Positions 47,848-55,612 of a DNA stretch of 64,000 nt are shown here, piece after piece. The stretch is from contig NZ_AOJK01000073.1 in NCBI RefSeq assembly GCF_000336875.1, forward strand, positions 53,410 to 117,409, read 5' to 3'. Numbering within the stretch: the stretch's first letter is position 1; every line of letters starts with the position of its first letter. The DNA comes from Halorubrum californiense DSM 19288. Lineage in GTDB: Archaea > Halobacteriota > Halobacteria > Halobacteriales > Haloferacaceae. A model generated the notes under the pieces. That model was given only the letters and a program-made list of their open reading frames with translations, made no database searches and was not told the DNA's origin. The translations under genes were made by a program, and so were the position numbers.

Positions 47848-50057
47848 GGGCGCACCACCCCCTCGGGAAGCCGCGTGTCGACGATGAGCTCGATCAGCTC
47901 GAGGAAGCCCATCTCGTAGGGGATCACGCCGAGTAGCACCGCGAGCGTCATCGCGGTGAGGATCGGCCCGAGCGTGAACCACGTCGACTCGCGCCCGCGG
48001 AGGGCGTCGAGCCCGGCGATGTGTTCCCAGCCGCCAGCCGGCGGCCCGCCGTGGTGGCCGTCGTCGTGCGTGTCAGCGTCGTGACCGCCGTGCGGGTCGT
48101 CGTCGTGGTCGCCGTGCGGGTCGTCTGGGCCCCGATCCTCGTCGGAGGCGCGGTCCGCTTCGGCGTCGGCCGCACTCAGGTCAGACACACTCTCGTCGGA
48201 CGCGTCACCGCGTCCGGGTCCGAACGGCACGTCCGCGTCGGAGGGGCGCTGGTCGACCGCGTAATCGCCCGTGTCGACGCGCTCGGCCGGCTCCGAGAAG
48301 TCGCGCTCGCTCGTGTCGAAGTCCGGTCGGACGACGCCGTCCTCGTCGGTCGGCAGGTCGTCGAGGTCGGCGTCCGGCACCGCGGACTCGTCGACGCCGT
48401 CCGCGTCGGGCGTCGAGTCGTCGCCGCCGCCCGCGTCCGCGACGATGTCGTCCACGCCGTCGGCGTTCTCGGCTTCACCGTTCTCGTCTTCGGCGTTGTC
48501 TTCGTTCGCGTCGTCACCTGCGCGGCCCCCGTCGGTCGCCGCGTCGTCACCTGCGCGGCCCCCGTCGGTCGCCGCGTCGTCACCTGCGCGGCCCCCGTCG
48601 GTCGCCGCAGCGATCGACCGCGACTCGCCGCCGAGCGGGAAGTCGACGAGGGGCTTCGCGTCGTGGGCGTCCTCCGCCTCGAAGAAGGCGGTGTAGATGA
48701 CCGGCCAGAAGTACGCGATGTTGAGCACGCCGGAGAGGAGCAGCGCGCCGGCGAGGTAGTACGCGACCGGGGTGAAGTTCATCCCCATCCGCACGCCGCC
48801 GATCAGCATGTAATACTTGCTGACGAAGCCGGCGAGCAGCGGTATCCCCGCCATTCCGAGGGAGGCGATGGTGAAGGCCCCCATCGTCAGCGGCATCCGT
48901 TTGCCGATCCCCGCCATCTGCGAGATGTAGTCAGTGTGGGTAGACACGTGGATGTTGCCCGCGCAGAAGAACAGGGTGAGCTTCATGAACGCGTGCGCCG
49001 GGATGTGAAGCAGCGCGCCCACGAGCCCGTACCAGCCGAACAGCCCGAGCCCGAGGATGATGTAGCTCAGCTGGCTGATCGTCGAGTAGGCGAGCCGGCG
49101 CTTCAGGTGGTCCTTCCGGAGCGCGATGAGCGAGGCCGCCGTGAGCGTGATCGCGCCGATAGTCGAGAGGACGAGGCCGGCAGTGAACCCGAACGGAAGC
49201 GAGAGGTCGAAGACGAGTTCGGGACCGAACACGTCGAGGACGACCCGCGAGACGCCGAACGCGCCGGACTTGACGACCGCGACCGCGTGGAGCAACCCGG
49301 AGACCGGCGTCGGCGCCACCATCGCCTCGGGGAGCCACTGGTGGAGCGGCATGATTCCGGCCTTCACGCCGAACCCGATCGCGAGCAGGAAGAAAGCCAG
49401 CATCGCCAGCCCGGGGTCGGCGTTCGCGAGTTCCGCGATCCCGCCCGCGGTGAAGTCGACGGAGCCGGCGAGCAGGTAGACCAGCGCGGTGCCCGCCAAG
49501 ACGAGGACGCCGCCACCGAACATCGTGTACGCGAGGTACTTGCGGCCGGCCGAGCGCGCCTCGGCCGTCTCGTCGTGTGCGACGAGCGGGTACGTCGCGA
49601 TCGACAGCAGCTCGTAGAAGACGAATATCGTCACGAGGTTGCCCGCGAACGCGATCCCCATCGTCGCGGCCAGCGACACCGCGAACGCCGCGAAGTACCG
49701 GGTCTGGTTCGGTTCGTCAAGCCCGCGCATGTAGCCGATGCTGTAGAAGGAGGTGATTATCCACAGCCCGCTCGCGAGGAACGCGAACAGCATGCCGAGC
49801 GCGTCCGCGCGGAGCGCGAACTCGATCGGCGCGCCGATCCCGGGGAGGAACGCCCCGAGCGTCCACTCGAAGGTCGTGCCGTCGAGGACCGCCGGCAGCA
49901 TCGACGCGACGATGCCGAACTTCACGAGCGACGCGACGAGCGTCCACCCCTCGCGGACGTTCGGCGAGCGGTACGACGCGACGATGAGGAACGCCGCGAC
50001 GAACGAGACGAGAACCGCCAGTAGGGGTCGTGGGTCTGAGAGTACAACGTCTGTCAT
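47844..50057 (-). CDS. mnhD: MnhD/MrpD-like antiporter subunit with long acidic/His-rich insert
   Basis: 737 residues, against about 500 for the family. Residues 1-480 are the membrane core with proton-path residues E149 (FVFYELLS), K232 (GFGVKAGIMPLHQWLPEAM), KS at 263-264 (VAVVKSGAF) and K414 (FVSKYYM). Residues about 484-675 are an inserted hydrophilic stretch: three AATDGGRAGDD repeats, then acidic, ending in a His-rich run (PHGDHDDDPHGGHD). The last helix (about 690-735) follows. ATGA overlap with the upstream gene at 50054-50057, GTGA overlap with the next. The insert probably lies in a loop on one membrane face. Confidence 0.92.
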   Translation of the reverse strand: MTDVVLSDPRPLLAVLVSFVAAFLIVASYRSPNVREGWTLVASLVKFGIVASMLPAVLDGTTFEWTLGAFLPGIGAPIEFALRADALGMLFAFLASGLWIITSFYSIGYMRGLDEPNQTRYFAAFAVSLAATMGIAFAGNLVTIFVFYELLSIATYPLVAHDETAEARSAGRKYLAYTMFGGGVLVLAGTALVYLLAGSVDFTAGGIAELANADPGLAMLAFFLLAIGFGVKAGIMPLHQWLPEAMVAPTPVSGLLHAVAVVKSGAFGVSRVVLDVFGPELVFDLSLPFGFTAGLVLSTIGAITLTAASLIALRKDHLKRRLAYSTISQLSYIILGLGLFGWYGLVGALLHIPAHAFMKLTLFFCAGNIHVSTHTDYISQMAGIGKRMPLTMGAFTIASLGMAGIPLLAGFVSKYYMLIGGVRMGMNFTPVAYYLAGALLLSGVLNIAYFWPVIYTAFFEAEDAHDAKPLVDFPLGGESRSIAAATDGGRAGDDAATDGGRAGDDAATDGGRAGDDANEDNAEDENGEAENADGVDDIVADAGGGDDSTPDADGVDESAVPDADLDDLPTDEDGVVRPDFDTSERDFSEPAERVDTGDYAVDQRPSDADVPFGPGRGDASDESVSDLSAADAEADRASDEDRGPDDPHGDHDDDPHGGHDADTHDDGHHGGPPAGGWEHIAGLDALRGRESTWFTLGPILTAMTLAVLLGVIPYEMGFLELIELIVDTRLPEGVVRP
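48508..48606. repeat. Three perfect 33-bp tandem repeats inside mnhD
   Basis: The unit GCGTCGTCACCTGCGCGGCC plus 13 bases occurs at 48508-48540, 48541-48573 and 48574-48606 without a mismatch. It encodes an 11-residue AATDGGRAGDD motif on the minus strand. Length is a multiple of three, so copy number can change without breaking the frame. Confidence 0.95.
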
Positions 50058-51685
50058 GCGAACACCTCCGCGAGGAACGGGCCGAACCACTCCGCGAGCG
50101 CGAAGCCGCCGAAGCCGAGCGCGACCGTCGCCAGCACCGCCAGTCCGAGCGCGAGCAACGGCGCCGTCGGGACTCGGTCGGGAACGAGCCACGACCGCGG
50201 AGCGCCCTCGACGGGCGCCGGAAGGCCGTCAGCCGTCTTCGCCGGTGATTCGTTGCGACCACCGACCGCGGCGGCGTCCCCGCCGTCGGTGGCCGCGTCG
50301 TCGTCACCGCGGTCCCCGAATATTTCGCCGTGGTCGCCGGGGAGCCCGGCGCCGGCGAAGTAGAACCGCTCGATCAGGCGCGCGACGTACGACAGCGTGA
50401 ACAGCGTGCTGACGAATATCGCCGCCGCGACCGCGATCCCGACCGCGCCGCCGCCGGCGAGGCCGGCGTCGACCGCCCCGACGCCGATGTACCACTTGCC
50501 GAGGAAGCCGATCGAGGGCGGGATCCCGACGAGTCCGAGGCCGAGGACGGCGACCGCACCGGACGTGTACGGCGCCGCGCGGGCGGCGCTCGCGAGGTCG
50601 CTCATCTGCCGGCTGCCGTAGCCGAGCGCCAGCAGCCCGATCCCGAGGAAGAGGCCGAACTTCATGATCCCGTGACCGATCAGGTGGACGATCCCGCCGA
50701 GCAGCGCCGTCTCGTTCGCGAGCGCGACGGCCGCGCCGATCATCCCGAACTGCGCGACCGAGGAGTACGCGAACATCCGCTTGAGGTTCGACTGCATCGC
50801 GGCGAGCGCAGAGCCCGCGACGATCGAGACTGTCGAGACGACGAGCAGCGCGGTCGCGATCCCCTCGTTCGCCGCGAGGAAATCGACGGTGAACACGGTG
50901 TAGGTCACGCGGATCAGCGCGTAGGCGCTCGTCGTCGAGACCAGCGCCGCGACGACCGTCGTGACCGAGTCCGGCGCGCGCTGGTAGGCGTCGGGCTGCC
51001 ACGAGTGGACCGGGAAGATGGCGATCTTCAGCGCCAGCCCGGTCACGATAAACGCGTAGCTCGCGCGGACGAGCGGGTCGCCGTAGCCGGCCTGCGCGAC
51101 GATCTGCGCCTGGACGTCGAGCATGTTCAGCGTCCCCGTCGCGAGGAAGACGTAGCCGACGCCGAGCAGGTACAGCGAGGCGCCGACAGTGCCGACGACG
51201 AGGTACTTCAGCGAGGCGTACGCGCTCGCGCCCGACCGGTCCGAGGCGATGAGCGCGTACGTCGTCAGCCCGGTGATCTCGAGGAACACGAACAGGTTGA
51301 ACAGGTCCCCGGTGAGCACCATCCCGACGAGGCCGCCGACCAGCAGGAGGTACGCGCTGTAGAACGGGTTCCCGCGGGGGCCGGCCACGCGAGCGAACGC
51401 GAGCGTCGCGACCGAGACCGCGGCCACGAGAAGCAGCACCGCTACCGACAGCCGGTCGGCGACGAGTTCGATTCCCACCGGCGGGAGGAAGCCGCCGAGG
51501 GCGTGGTCGAACGGGCCGTTGACGACGACCTCCGCGGCGATCGCTGCCGCGATTCCGGCCACCGCGGTCGTGCCGACAGCGGCGATCGGCCACCCGACGC
51601 GGTCGTACCGCAGACCGAGCGCCAGCGGCAGCGTCGCCGCCACGATGGGGACGACGACCGCGAGCGGTAGGAGGACGTCAATCAT
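50054..51685 (-). CDS. mnhD: MnhD/MrpD-like antiporter subunit
   Basis: 543 residues, about 14 helices. LFNLFVFLEITGLTTYALIASD carries the helix-5 Glu; GLALKIAIFPVHSWQPDAYQ the helix-7 Lys; QSNLKRMFAYSSVAQFGMIG the helix-10 region; SIGFLGKWYIGVGAV the helix-12 Lys. All main proton-path residues are retained, unlike the last paralogue. Acidic loop near 450-490 (GDRGDDDAATDGGDAA). The ATG at 51685 overlaps the mnhC stop by 8 bases; a GTG at 51694 is an alternative. The ATGA link follows to the next gene. Confidence 0.93.
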   Translation of the reverse strand: MIDVLLPLAVVVPIVAATLPLALGLRYDRVGWPIAAVGTTAVAGIAAAIAAEVVVNGPFDHALGGFLPPVGIELVADRLSVAVLLLVAAVSVATLAFARVAGPRGNPFYSAYLLLVGGLVGMVLTGDLFNLFVFLEITGLTTYALIASDRSGASAYASLKYLVVGTVGASLYLLGVGYVFLATGTLNMLDVQAQIVAQAGYGDPLVRASYAFIVTGLALKIAIFPVHSWQPDAYQRAPDSVTTVVAALVSTTSAYALIRVTYTVFTVDFLAANEGIATALLVVSTVSIVAGSALAAMQSNLKRMFAYSSVAQFGMIGAAVALANETALLGGIVHLIGHGIMKFGLFLGIGLLALGYGSRQMSDLASAARAAPYTSGAVAVLGLGLVGIPPSIGFLGKWYIGVGAVDAGLAGGGAVGIAVAAAIFVSTLFTLSYVARLIERFYFAGAGLPGDHGEIFGDRGDDDAATDGGDAAAVGGRNESPAKTADGLPAPVEGAPRSWLVPDRVPTAPLLALGLAVLATVALGFGGFALAEWFGPFLAEVFA

Positions 51686-52178
51686 CCGTCTCACCTCCCG
51701 CGTCGGGCGCGCCGGCAGATCCGTCGGCGGCGGGCTCCCCGTCGGTGCCCGCCGCGTTCGGCGAGCGCCGGGCGGGGATGGAGCCCTCGTCGCGGAGCAG
51801 TTCGCGGAGCGTGTCGGTCCGTAGCGTGCCGTACTCGTCGTATATTCGGATACACAGCGCGAGCCCGACCGCGGTGAGGCTCACGCCGACGACGATGGCG
51901 GTGAGCACGAGGACGTGCGGCAGCGGGCTCACGTAGAGCCCGCCCTCCGGACCCCCGATCGGGACGATGGGGATCGATCCGCCCTCGACGTACGCCGAGG
52001 CGATGAACAGCAGGAATATCGCCGTCTGGAACAGGTTGAGTCCGATTATCTTCTTCACGAGGTTCGGGTTCGCGATCATCATGTAGAGGCCGATACACAA
52101 CAGCAGTGCGAACGCGACGTACGCGTGTCTCGTCGCGAGGATATCGACCGCGCCACCGGCCGATGCGAGCGCGAACAC
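51678..52178 (-). CDS. mnhC: Na+/H+ antiporter subunit C (MnhC/MrpC, NuoK-like)
   Basis: 166 residues from GTG 52178, its G shared with the upstream TAG (TAGTG overlap). Three helices (HAYVAFALLLCIGLYMM, LNLFQTAIFLLFIASAYVEGG, HVLVLTAIVVGVSLTAVGLAL) and IYDEYGTLR match MrpC/NuoK, with NLFQTA and the membrane-end Glu of SAYVEGG. Acidic C-terminal tail. It overlaps mnhD by eight bases. Confidence 0.92.
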   Translation of the reverse strand: MFALASAGGAVDILATRHAYVAFALLLCIGLYMMIANPNLVKKIIGLNLFQTAIFLLFIASAYVEGGSIPIVPIGGPEGGLYVSPLPHVLVLTAIVVGVSLTAVGLALCIRIYDEYGTLRTDTLRELLRDEGSIPARRSPNAAGTDGEPAADGSAGAPDAGGETDD

Positions 52179-52894
52179 TACGGCTCACCTCCGTCGGCCG
52201 CGGCCGGTCCCCCAGGGTTCGACTCCCCGTCGAGGGACTCGGCGTCGGTCGGCTCGCCGTCACCGTCGGTGCCGTCGCCGACCTCGTCGTCGAAGGCGTC
52301 CGCGTCGGCGAACCCGCCCGCGTCGCTGAACCCCTTCGCGAGGACGAAGAACAGCCCCATGAGTACGCCGGCAACGATCGTCCCGATCCCGAGGATCTCG
52401 ACGCCCTCCATCCCATACTTGACCGGGTCCGGGATCGGGAGCAGTTCGTACTGCAGGAACGCGCCGCCGAGCGCGACCGGGACCAGCCCGATGCCGGCGA
52501 AGACGAGCGCACCGCCGACGGCGAGCGCGACGACGACGGTGTTCGCGAGCCACTGCCGGGTCGCCTCGATCCCGAACGCGAACGCGATCATGAACACGAC
52601 CGCGGCCACGATCGCGCCGCCCTGGAACCCGCCGCCGGGCGAGCCGCCGCCGTGGAAGGTGACGAACAGGCCGTAGGTGAACGCGAACGGCGTGACGATC
52701 TTCACCGTCGACATGATGACCTGACTCTCCGTGTACGGGGTCCCCTGCCGACGCTCCGAGTCGAGTCGCCCGTCGCTTCGCGGCGGCCGGTCGCGACCAA
52801 ATCCGCCGTCGGTGGCGGGCTTCGAGACGGCGTCGGTGTCGGCGGCGTCAGTGTCTGCGGCGTCAGTGTCGACGCCGGAGTCGGAGCCGCTCAT
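52178..52894 (-). CDS. mnhB: Na+/H+ antiporter subunit B (MnhB/MrpB domain)
   Basis: 238 residues from ATG 52894. The first 60 residues are a disordered, Asp-rich extension (DTDAADTDAADTDAVS, from a microrepeat). Then a four-helix MnhB domain: IMSTVKIVTPFAFTYGLFVTFHGGGSPGGGFQGGAIVAAVVF, where SPGGGFQGG is the family signature. An acidic tail follows. ATGA overlap with the preceding gene at 52891-52894. A usual member would be about 150 residues, so the ends are halophile additions. Confidence 0.92.
   Translation of the reverse strand: MSGSDSGVDTDAADTDAADTDAVSKPATDGGFGRDRPPRSDGRLDSERRQGTPYTESQVIMSTVKIVTPFAFTYGLFVTFHGGGSPGGGFQGGAIVAAVVFMIAFAFGIEATRQWLANTVVVALAVGGALVFAGIGLVPVALGGAFLQYELLPIPDPVKYGMEGVEILGIGTIVAGVLMGLFFVLAKGFSDAGGFADADAFDDEVGDGTDGDGEPTDAESLDGESNPGGPAAADGGEP
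52827..52871. repeat. 15-bp microrepeats in mnhB N-terminus
   Basis: GCGGCGTCAGTGTC units at 52842-52856 and 52857-52871, preceded by a variant at 52827-52841, encode the DTDAA repeats. In frame, so length can change without breaking the gene. Confidence 0.85.
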
Positions 52895-53481
52895 GCGAAC
52901 ACCTCCCTGTGGAGGACGATGAGGGCGGCGATCCCGGCCGCGAACACGACGACCGCCTCGCCGAACGTGTCGAACCCGCGGAACGCCGCCAGCACGGCCA
53001 TCACCGTGTTCTCGACGTGCGTCTCCGCGTACGTCTCGGCGATGTACCACTGAGTCACGTCCGGGTTCGACCAGATCGGCGCGTCCGCTGAACCCACCGC
53101 GGGAATGTCGCCCATCGTGAGCATCAGCCCGGCGAACAACAGGCCGGCCGCGCCCGCCGCCGGCAGGTTCACCGACTCGAATGCGGCCTCGTGGTCGAGC
53201 CGGGTCGTCTTCGCGAGCGTGAGGAGCAGCAGCACGGTCGTCACGCCGGCGGAGATGGCGGCCTCCGTCATCGCCACGTCCGGCGCGCGGTAGAACGTGT
53301 ACAGCGCGGCCATCCCGAGGCTGTAGGCGCCGAAGATGATCACGGCCGCGAGCACGTCGCGCGCCAGCGCGGTGAACAGCGCGGTCAACACGACGAAGAC
53401 GAACAGGCTCGCCTCGATGGCGGTGACCTGCGCGACCACCGGCGCGCCGAGGGGGCCGGCCGACGCGAGCGCGCCGGTCAT
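52891..53481 (-). CDS. MrpA C-terminal-type subunit (DUF4040/MbhD-like)
   Basis: 196 residues. SLFVFVVLTALFTALARDVLAAVIIFGAYSLGMAALYTFYRAPDVAMTEAAISAGV matches the DUF4040/MbhD domain found in the C-terminal part of MrpA or as a separate subunit. Further hydrophobic stretches (GAAGLLFAGLMLTMG, FGEAVVVFAAGIAALIVLH) resemble the adjoining MbhE-like part. ATGA overlaps on both sides (52891-52894 and 53478-53481). No N-terminal NuoL-like half exists in this gene, so the operon has a split MrpA. Confidence 0.88.
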   Translation of the reverse strand: MTGALASAGPLGAPVVAQVTAIEASLFVFVVLTALFTALARDVLAAVIIFGAYSLGMAALYTFYRAPDVAMTEAAISAGVTTVLLLLTLAKTTRLDHEAAFESVNLPAAGAAGLLFAGLMLTMGDIPAVGSADAPIWSNPDVTQWYIAETYAETHVENTVMAVLAAFRGFDTFGEAVVVFAAGIAALIVLHREVFA

Positions 53482-53813
53482 CGGCGGTCGTCCCCCTCGA
53501 TCCACGGCACGATTCCCTCCTCGAAGGCGGCCCGGGCGATGGCGTGGGCCGCGGTCGGGTTCGTCACGAAGATGAAGAACAGCAAGAGGACCGACTTGAA
53601 TCCGGCCCCCGCCAGTCCGACGGTGATGGCGACGGCCGCGAGGCCGAACCCCGCGCCGAGCGTGTCGGCCTGCGAGGCGGTGTGTGCCCGCGAGTACACG
53701 TCCGGCAGGCGGAGCACGCCTACCATCGAGACGAACGAGAAGAACAGCCCGAGCAGCGTGAGCGCGACCACGAGCCACACGCGGGCCGTCTCCGTCGCGG
53801 CGGCGGCGGTCAC
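53478..53813 (-). CDS. mnhG: Na+/H+ antiporter subunit G (MnhG/MrpG)
   Basis: 111 residues from GTG 53813. Three helices; VVALTLLGLFFSFVSMVGVLRLPDVYSRAHTASQADTLGAG contains the MrpG signature RLPDxxxRxHA. Ends with acidic EGIVPWIEGDDRR. GTGA overlap with mnhF (53810-53813) and ATGA with the following gene. Confidence 0.93.
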   Translation of the reverse strand: MTAAAATETARVWLVVALTLLGLFFSFVSMVGVLRLPDVYSRAHTASQADTLGAGFGLAAVAITVGLAGAGFKSVLLLFFIFVTNPTAAHAIARAAFEEGIVPWIEGDDRR

Positions 53814-54115
53814 AGCACACCACCCCGCTCGACGGTGAACTTCGAGATGGCGATGGCCATCAGGAAGTTGAGCAGCGCGTACACTAAGGCGATGTCGAGG
53901 AACGTCGGCTCGCCGAGCGCCGCGCCGAGGATGGCGAGGATGACGACGGTGTTCGTCCCGAGGACGTTCACCGCCAACACCCGGTCTTGCATCGTCGGCC
54001 CGACGACCGCGCGGTAGAGCATGCCGACCGCGAGGACGGCGAAGCCGGCGGCCGCGACGAGCAGGAAGTCGCCGAGGGTGTAGCCGGCCGCGAGCGAGGC
54101 GTCCACGAGGCTCAT
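53810..54115 (-). CDS. mnhF: Na+/H+ antiporter subunit F (MnhF/MrpF)
   Basis: 101 residues, three helices. GFAVLAVGMLYRAVVGPTMQDRVLAVNVLGTNTVVILAILGAALGEPTFLDIALVYALLNFL includes the family's PTxxDRVLAxN motif and the conserved Asp of FLDIALVYALL. ATGA overlap with mnhE at 54112-54115. Confidence 0.93.
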   Translation of the reverse strand: MSLVDASLAAGYTLGDFLLVAAAGFAVLAVGMLYRAVVGPTMQDRVLAVNVLGTNTVVILAILGAALGEPTFLDIALVYALLNFLMAIAISKFTVERGGVL

Positions 54116-55401
54116 CGGTCGGTCACCTCGTCGGAGGCATCGTCGCTACTGATGCTACCGTCGCTCGCGTCGGCCGCGTCGATTCCGTCAGCCGCGTCGC
54201 TCGCGTCGACAACTCCGCCGGCGGCGGCGGCGATGGGCAGTTCCTCGGTGGCGTCGGGGCCTTGGAGGATCGCGACATCGTCGCGCTCGCGGGGGGTCGG
54301 GAGCCGCGCCGACCGGCGACCGTAGTAGATGAAGCGCGTCCACCGTTCGAGGGAACCGTCGAACAGCCCCTCGCGGGCCCACGGGACGAGCGAGTGGACG
54401 TAGAGGTCGCTGTCGCGGGCGCGGACGGTGAGCGTTCCGGGCGTCAGCGTGATCGAGTTCGCGAGCGTCATCAGCGGGAGCCCGCTCCCGACGATCACCC
54501 GCATCCGGTTCATCGTCGGCTCGATCGGCATCCGGGGATCGAGGATGACGCGCGCGACGACGAGGTTCGCCTTCAGGATCTCGAACAGCAGCACGGGGAC
54601 GTATATCAGCCCGCGGAGGATCCGCATCGGGGTCCGCGGAATCGCCGGGTTCGAATCGAGGCTCACCCGCGAGAGGGTGATCGAGACGATCGCGGCGGTC
54701 GCGACGCCCGTCACGGCGTCGAACCAGTAGGTCGGGTTGCCCAACAGGAGGTAAAAGGCCAGCGACAGCCCGAACAGCGCCACGAACCGGCCGGTGGTGG
54801 CCTCGGTCCGAAACCGCTCGCGTCGCGTCGGCCGGTCGACCGGGGCGGTCTCGACCGACAGCGGCGTGTTCGAGAGGGCGAACTCCAGCGGCTGGAGCAG
54901 CGTCGTGTTGCCCACCGGGGTGTACTCGGGGTCGAGGACGACGCGGTCGGCGTCGTTCGCCTCGGCGTACTCCGCGAGGACGCGGACGTAGTCGTCGGCG
55001 CCGAACAGGTAGTCGTCGGCGCCGAGCACCGCCGTGACGACCTCGACGTCCGGGGCGGCGGGCGCCTCGGAGTCGTCGAGGTCGGCGGTCGTCCACGCCG
55101 CGGCGCGTTCGAGCACGCGCTCTGCGGCGGCGGCCCGCTCCTCGCTCTCCGGGTCCCCGTTCCGCCACGAGGCGATCTCGACGAGGTGGATCGCGGACGC
55201 GCCGTCGGCCGCTGCGGCCTCCGCGACGTGGGCGACCGTCGAGCGCAGCGTGGAACTCGGCTCGACCGGAACGATGACCGCGCCGGCCGACCCCGACGCC
55301 CCCGTCGCGTCCGAATCGGCGGCAGCGGCGGCGGCGTCCGGCGCGTCGCCGTCGGGGTCGTCCCCGCCGGACGCCGGGTCGGCGTCAGCCACCCACCACA
55401 C
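54112..55401 (-). CDS. mnhE: MnhE/MrpE antiporter subunit fused to N-terminal UspA-like domain
   Basis: 429 residues, against 160-170 for a plain MrpE. Residues about 40-190 are a universal-stress-protein-like Rossmann domain (VIVPVEPSSTLRSTVAHVAEAA and YAEANDADRVVLDPEYTPVGN). The MrpE domain follows at about 205-360: FVALFGLSLAFYLLLGNPTYW, FEILKANLVVARVILDPRMP (the MrpE signature), SITLTPGTLTV, VHSLVP. The C-terminal 60 residues are an acidic tail. Start GTG 55401; another GTG at 55392 is possible. It is the first gene of the operon. A CGGATA-containing motif sits in the upstream region (55402-55612). Confidence 0.9.
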   Translation of the reverse strand: MWWVADADPASGGDDPDGDAPDAAAAAADSDATGASGSAGAVIVPVEPSSTLRSTVAHVAEAAAADGASAIHLVEIASWRNGDPESEERAAAAERVLERAAAWTTADLDDSEAPAAPDVEVVTAVLGADDYLFGADDYVRVLAEYAEANDADRVVLDPEYTPVGNTTLLQPLEFALSNTPLSVETAPVDRPTRRERFRTEATTGRFVALFGLSLAFYLLLGNPTYWFDAVTGVATAAIVSITLSRVSLDSNPAIPRTPMRILRGLIYVPVLLFEILKANLVVARVILDPRMPIEPTMNRMRVIVGSGLPLMTLANSITLTPGTLTVRARDSDLYVHSLVPWAREGLFDGSLERWTRFIYYGRRSARLPTPRERDDVAILQGPDATEELPIAAAAGGVVDASDAADGIDAADASDGSISSDDASDEVTDR

Positions 55402-55612
55402 CTCCCACGGAGCCGTGCGTGACCGTCTCGTTACACATGGTATGTCTATCCGTGTGGTTACTCCAGCGCCTCAAAACAGTTTGTATCCGCGGAGACCCTG
55501 CCGGCTGCGGGCGATACCGTCCGCGCGGCTCACGGGCGTCACGGGGGCGTCGTGGAGCGTCGCAGCGGCACCGAGTTGCTGGTCGATCCGGTCGCCGCTC
55601 GTCGGCCGCCGC

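Noticed and set aside
48001-48600. Separate gene in the acidic stretch inside mnhD (plus-strand long frame 48021-50024)
   Set aside because: The plus-strand frame is an antisense shadow; the minus-strand frame continues unbroken from membrane core to final helix, so the stretch belongs to mnhD.
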